Positions 13,590-16,215 of a stretch of DNA of 16,215 bases are shown piece by piece. A program made the position numbers and the translations under genes. The notes under the pieces were generated by a model. That model did not search any database and was not told where the DNA came from. It saw nothing but the letters and a program-made list of their open reading frames with translations. Positions within the stretch are counted from its first letter, which is position 1. Each line of letters starts with the position of its first letter. Source of the DNA: a bacterium (lineage in GTDB: Bacteria > Margulisbacteria > Marinamargulisbacteria > SXXA01); the NCBI GenBank assembly GCA_947502965.1, contig CANNCG010000017.1, forward strand, positions 1 to 16,215, given 5' to 3'.

Positions 13590-15614
13590 CTATTGGGATA
13601 GAAATAACATTAATAAAACAGTGATCACGGTCATGGCTTTCATCAACACTGCAGCCGAAGGGCTTAATACTTCCCCGAATGCGGTGCCGATCAATCCTGC
13701 AGTGGTGCTTTCATAGTGTCGGGGTGTTCCCAGTCCGCCGAGATGGCCATTTTCGATGTGCTTTTTAGCTTGGAGTAGGCTGTCTCCAGTAATGGCCCAT
13801 TGATACCCAGACAAAGTTGCCGAGAGAAAGACCCCCATCGCCAGTGCGAGAAGAGTCGTGCTGCCAAACCAGAAGGCCACAGAGATGGGGACCATGGCCA
13901 TGACGACGACGGGTAAAATAAGGCTGTCATTGGCAATTCTAGCCAACTTATCTGCGGCTTTGACGACGTCTGGCTTTGCTTTTTTCTCGATGAGAAAGGG
14001 GATCTCGTTAAACTGTCGGTTGATTTCATCGATGACTGTTGCGGTGGCATATTGGTCTCTCTTGAGAATGAGTCCTGAGATAAGGGAGGGAATGCTAAGC
14101 CCGATAATAAAGCCGGCCATGGGTGAAACAGCCATCCATTGACCAAGAACGGTGGAAGATCCTGGTAGGGCAATGAGGGTAGCCATCATACTGGCCGATG
14201 CCAGTGTGGAGGTCGCAGACATGAACCCGCTTTGTAGGGCGACGGTGGTGGTTCCCAATTTGGAGGCCCGCTTTAAATTTTGAATGATAGTGGGATGGCT
14301 TTCTTCTAGAGCGGCCAGTTTGTGCGCACTTTCTGCAATAGGACCTACAGCCGTGACCGCCATGACGGGTCCCATGACGCTGACCATGCCCAGTGTGGCC
14401 AACATGAGTCCAAAAAATCCGGCATAGCTAAAGGTCAGAATGGCAATTAAGGCCAGGTAAAAAAAGTAAATTCCATTGCTCAAAAACCCATAAGCAATGC
14501 CTTCTTTGGTGACCAAAATGCTGCTGCGTTCTGCCAGTTTGGCCAAATATTGGGTGGGGGGAAAATGGTCTGTGGTGAGATATTCTGCGGTGAAGCCAAT
14601 CATGGCAGCACCCAAAATGCCGGTGAGAAAGGGCCACGCGATTTGCAAGAGCGTGGTATTGGGCGTGATCAGCGGTGCAAAGGCATGGCCCAATAAAAAA
14701 ATACCAACACAACAGAGTGCAATGCCGGCGTAAACCGCTTCGAGTAAGGCATTGCCTGAATGCTTGAAATGGATACGCAAGAAGGCCAAGAGCAATGACA
14801 CAGGCGTGAGCAAGAGCATTACTGTAAAAATAAGGACCAAAAAAGCGGCAAAATAGTCTTTTCCCAGAGGGTTTCCCTGCAAAATGTTGGTGATAAAGAG
14901 AAAGAAACTCGCAAAAGCCAGACAAAATGAGGTGAGTAAATCTGCCAGAAACCCAGACAAATTGCTGGCCAAATGGCCCATGATATCCAGTAATGCACCG
15001 GGGTTCCGGGCATCAATAGGCTGTTTGGGCCGCATACGGTGGGTGATGGCCAAGCCATTGATACTGCTAGAGCGAAAAATGCTGCTGCCAATTTTGATGC
15101 AAACAGCGGCGGCTGCGACGCCCACACAGAAACCGACAGAGGCCGATAGCCCAAAGGCGATGATCACAGAGATGAGGCCAAAGGCGGTGAGCCCAAACAT
15201 GCTGGCACTCAGCCCACATGCGATTCTGAGGATGGCGGTGAGGGACTCTTCGTAAAACATACTGCTTTTTGAAAAAATATGATGAAAAGCGGGACTCACC
15301 AATCGCAGGCAGATACTGGCGCCCATGAGTGTGAGGAGTGCGCCTATCCAGGCGGATACAAAGAGGCTCCATGACATCGTGAGTTGAAAAAAAATACCGC
15401 CTATTATATAGAGGATGCCTGTCATGTAGAGTATGAATTGCAAGACGGAAGCACTCACGCGAGACTGTAAGGTTTTGAGCCCATCTCGGAGGAGCTGGAG
15501 TATGAGTTGAGGGGGTGTCTGGTGTATGCCAGAGAAAAAAAGAAGGCCGATCCCAAAGACCAAAACCAAACCTGAGGCGACACATGCGATCAACAGCGCG
15601 CTCATTAATGTCAT
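13590..15614 (-). CDS. Membrane pyrophosphatase (HppA) homologue lacking catalytic residues, probable pseudoenzyme
   Basis: HppA proteins couple PPi hydrolysis to H+ or Na+ pumping. The 674 residues and about 15 membrane helices match the family, and several landmarks align: ARNPGALLD (202-210), VGPIAES (423-429), RQFNEIPFLIEKKAKPD (533-549), AKKHIENGHLGGLG (616-629). The PPi/Mg sites do not. DVGADLVGK is replaced by KIGSSIFRS (174-182); DNVGDNVGD keeps only the first Asp and has His214 and Asn218; GPI-DN is GPIAES; the final GD-VGDPFKD-SGPS segment is AGLIGTAFGEVLSPS (639-653); WDNAKK is LLQAKK. The frame is intact over its full length, so this is not ordinary decay. It leads the operon with tpiA ten bases downstream. 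A second in-frame ATG at 15605 is possible. It may be a repurposed membrane protein. Confidence 0.82.
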   Translation of the reverse strand: MTLMSALLIACVASGLVLVFGIGLLFFSGIHQTPPQLILQLLRDGLKTLQSRVSASVLQFILYMTGILYIIGGIFFQLTMSWSLFVSAWIGALLTLMGASICLRLVSPAFHHIFSKSSMFYEESLTAILRIACGLSASMFGLTAFGLISVIIAFGLSASVGFCVGVAAAAVCIKIGSSIFRSSSINGLAITHRMRPKQPIDARNPGALLDIMGHLASNLSGFLADLLTSFCLAFASFFLFITNILQGNPLGKDYFAAFLVLIFTVMLLLTPVSLLLAFLRIHFKHSGNALLEAVYAGIALCCVGIFLLGHAFAPLITPNTTLLQIAWPFLTGILGAAMIGFTAEYLTTDHFPPTQYLAKLAERSSILVTKEGIAYGFLSNGIYFFYLALIAILTFSYAGFFGLMLATLGMVSVMGPVMAVTAVGPIAESAHKLAALEESHPTIIQNLKRASKLGTTTVALQSGFMSATSTLASASMMATLIALPGSSTVLGQWMAVSPMAGFIIGLSIPSLISGLILKRDQYATATVIDEINRQFNEIPFLIEKKAKPDVVKAADKLARIANDSLILPVVVMAMVPISVAFWFGSTTLLALAMGVFLSATLSGYQWAITGDSLLQAKKHIENGHLGGLGTPRHYESTTAGLIGTAFGEVLSPSAAVLMKAMTVITVLLMLFLSQ

Positions 15615-16054
15615 GCCATCACTCTAGCAGGAGGTTCTTGGGTGCGCCAGCCCCCAAGAACCAGGAATGGCGTAGGCGATGCTTTCCAAATGAGTGAAAC
15701 AAACGATAGAGTTGGCAAATGTTCCCTTTTTTTAGCAGTACAAAATATTGGTGTGAAATTTTTTTCATTTATTTTCGATAACTCTTATAAGGACTTAAGA
15801 AAAATCTTGTCCCGCGTTCAAGTTCTAAGTGCAACACCTAGGATTTTTGATCCCAGAAAAAAGTGCACAAAACTGAAATGAAGCGATCTGACTAGAATAG
15901 CGCAGCTGCCCGCGAAGCAGGTCGAAGAGTCTAGACAGTTTAGCGGAATGGAAGTTAGAGGGAGTGCATGTCTAGAGTCTGCATAGTAGGGGTAAGACAC
16001 TTTTTTGACAGGGTGTATTTGGCAACAAACCACGCAAAGAAAGGCTTAACCCCA
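15615..16054. other. Intergenic region between the hppA-like start and the IS30 transposase start
   Basis: I find no credible gene in these 440 bases; the open frames are short and low in similarity to anything. The region holds the palindrome at 15633-15662, an AT-rich tract at about 15725-15810 that could contain the hppA-like promoter (no clear -35/-10 pair), and a possible IS30 terminus near 15816-15842. No tRNA fold was found. Confidence 0.6.
15633..15662. repeat. Intergenic palindrome upstream of the hppA-like gene
   Basis: Ten-base arms ggttcttggg and cccaagaacc flank a 10-base loop. The centre is nearly identical to the gggggcgctagccccc hairpin inside ybeY. It lies 18 bases upstream of the minus-strand start codon, so it would fall in the hppA-like leader or promoter. 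There is no T-tract in either direction, so it is not a typical terminator. Confidence 0.8.
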
Positions 16055-16215
16055 ATGAGCAAAAACACGGCAAATAAAGTCCATTCGTACAGTCATTTAA
16101 CACGCGAAGAGCGCGAGGAGATCTCAATTGAGCATAGAACTAGGCTACTCAAAACGCAGGATAGCCCGGACTCTGAAACGAAACGTGAGCACGATTACTC
16201 GAGAATGTTCTCGAA
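15816..16215 (+). mobile_element. IS30-family element, left part, continuing past the right edge
   Basis: The element is recognised from the transposase N-terminus at 16055 onwards. A candidate outer terminus is gttcaagttctaagtgcaac at 15816-15835, chosen only because IS30 ends often carry an AAGTGCAAC-like core. It is 213 bases before the ORF, longer than usual, so the boundary is weak. The base composition is A-rich on the + strand, unlike the G/T-rich chromosome. Confidence 0.45.
16055..16215 (+). pseudogene. IS30-family transposase, N-terminus, frame broken in the helix-turn-helix (partial at edge)
   Basis: From the ATG at 16055 the frame reads SYSHLTREEREEISIE, the hallmark start of IS30 transposases. 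At about 16133 the similarity jumps to the +1 frame, which continues IELGYSKRRIARTLKRNVST then ITRECSR. Joining the two after one skipped base restores the canonical spacing of the IS30 helix-turn-helix. The unshifted frame stays open to the window edge but loses family similarity. So the gene has a one-base insertion around 16121-16133, or a sequencing error, or less likely a programmed +1 shift. The catalytic DDE domain is outside the window. Confidence 0.78.

Noticed and set aside
15642..15881. Small open frame on the + strand (79 codons) in the right intergenic region
   Set aside because: No ribosome-binding site, no recognisable motif, and it starts within the palindrome; most likely chance.
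15885..15975. Possible tRNA or structured RNA near gcgcagctgcccgcgaagcagg
   Set aside because: I could not form a cloverleaf with acceptor, anticodon and T arms; only short local pairings are present.
15818..16033. Minus-strand open frame of 71 codons upstream of the IS30 gene
   Set aside because: Its Cys/Ser/Leu-rich peptide resembles nothing, and it overlaps the probable IS30 leader.

Overview
This window (about 16.2 kb) looks like a chromosomal segment of a bacterium. An exported cyclophilin and a glutathione-synthesis enzyme suggest a Gram-negative-type cell. I cannot place the phylum. The order pgpH-ybeY-dgkA-corC recalls Firmicutes, Bdellovibrio-like and deltaproteobacterial chromosomes. 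GshA is of the Acidithiobacillus/proteobacterial type (TIGR02049-like). YbeY has a Bacteroidota-like third metal ligand (Asp instead of His). The + strand is visibly G/T-rich whichever way genes point, a replication-strand bias. Ten of the twelve main genes are read from the C/A-rich minus strand.

Layout. (1) Positions 1-147: end of an IS3-family element, with the first 30 codons of OrfA running off the left edge. (2) 148-367: non-coding, with one diverged palindromic repeat near rlmD. (3) 368-9167, minus strand: a tight run of seven overlapping or abutting genes, miaA, pgpH (7TM-HD phosphodiesterase), ybeY, dgkA-like, corC-like, a putative six-hairpin glycosidase-fold protein, and an rlmD-like 23S rRNA methyltransferase. 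(4) 9205-12196, plus strand: gshA and a MidA-like methyltransferase with a C-terminal TPR-like region. (5) 12219-15614, minus strand: a three-gene operon, an HppA-like membrane protein, tpiA and a periplasmic ppiA-type cyclophilin. (6) 15615-16054: non-coding DNA, then the start of an IS30-family transposase whose helix-turn-helix is split by a +1 shift.

The genes mix RNA maturation (miaA, ybeY, rlmD), nucleotide signalling (pgpH), envelope functions (dgkA-like, corC-like, hppA-like), thiol metabolism (gshA) and glycolysis (tpiA).

Three observations stand out. First, the HppA homologue is full length, in frame and apparently translated with tpiA, but it has lost nearly all the acidic PPi/Mg-binding residues, so it should be a pseudoenzyme. 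Second, ybeY carries an in-frame insert of about 83 codons built from repeated GC-rich palindromes. rlmD carries a 40-bp perfect palindrome in frame, and relatives lie near rlmD and upstream of the hppA-like gene. This resembles a Rickettsia-palindromic-element-like system of protein-invading repeats. Third, the DgkA homologue also has substituted active-site residues.
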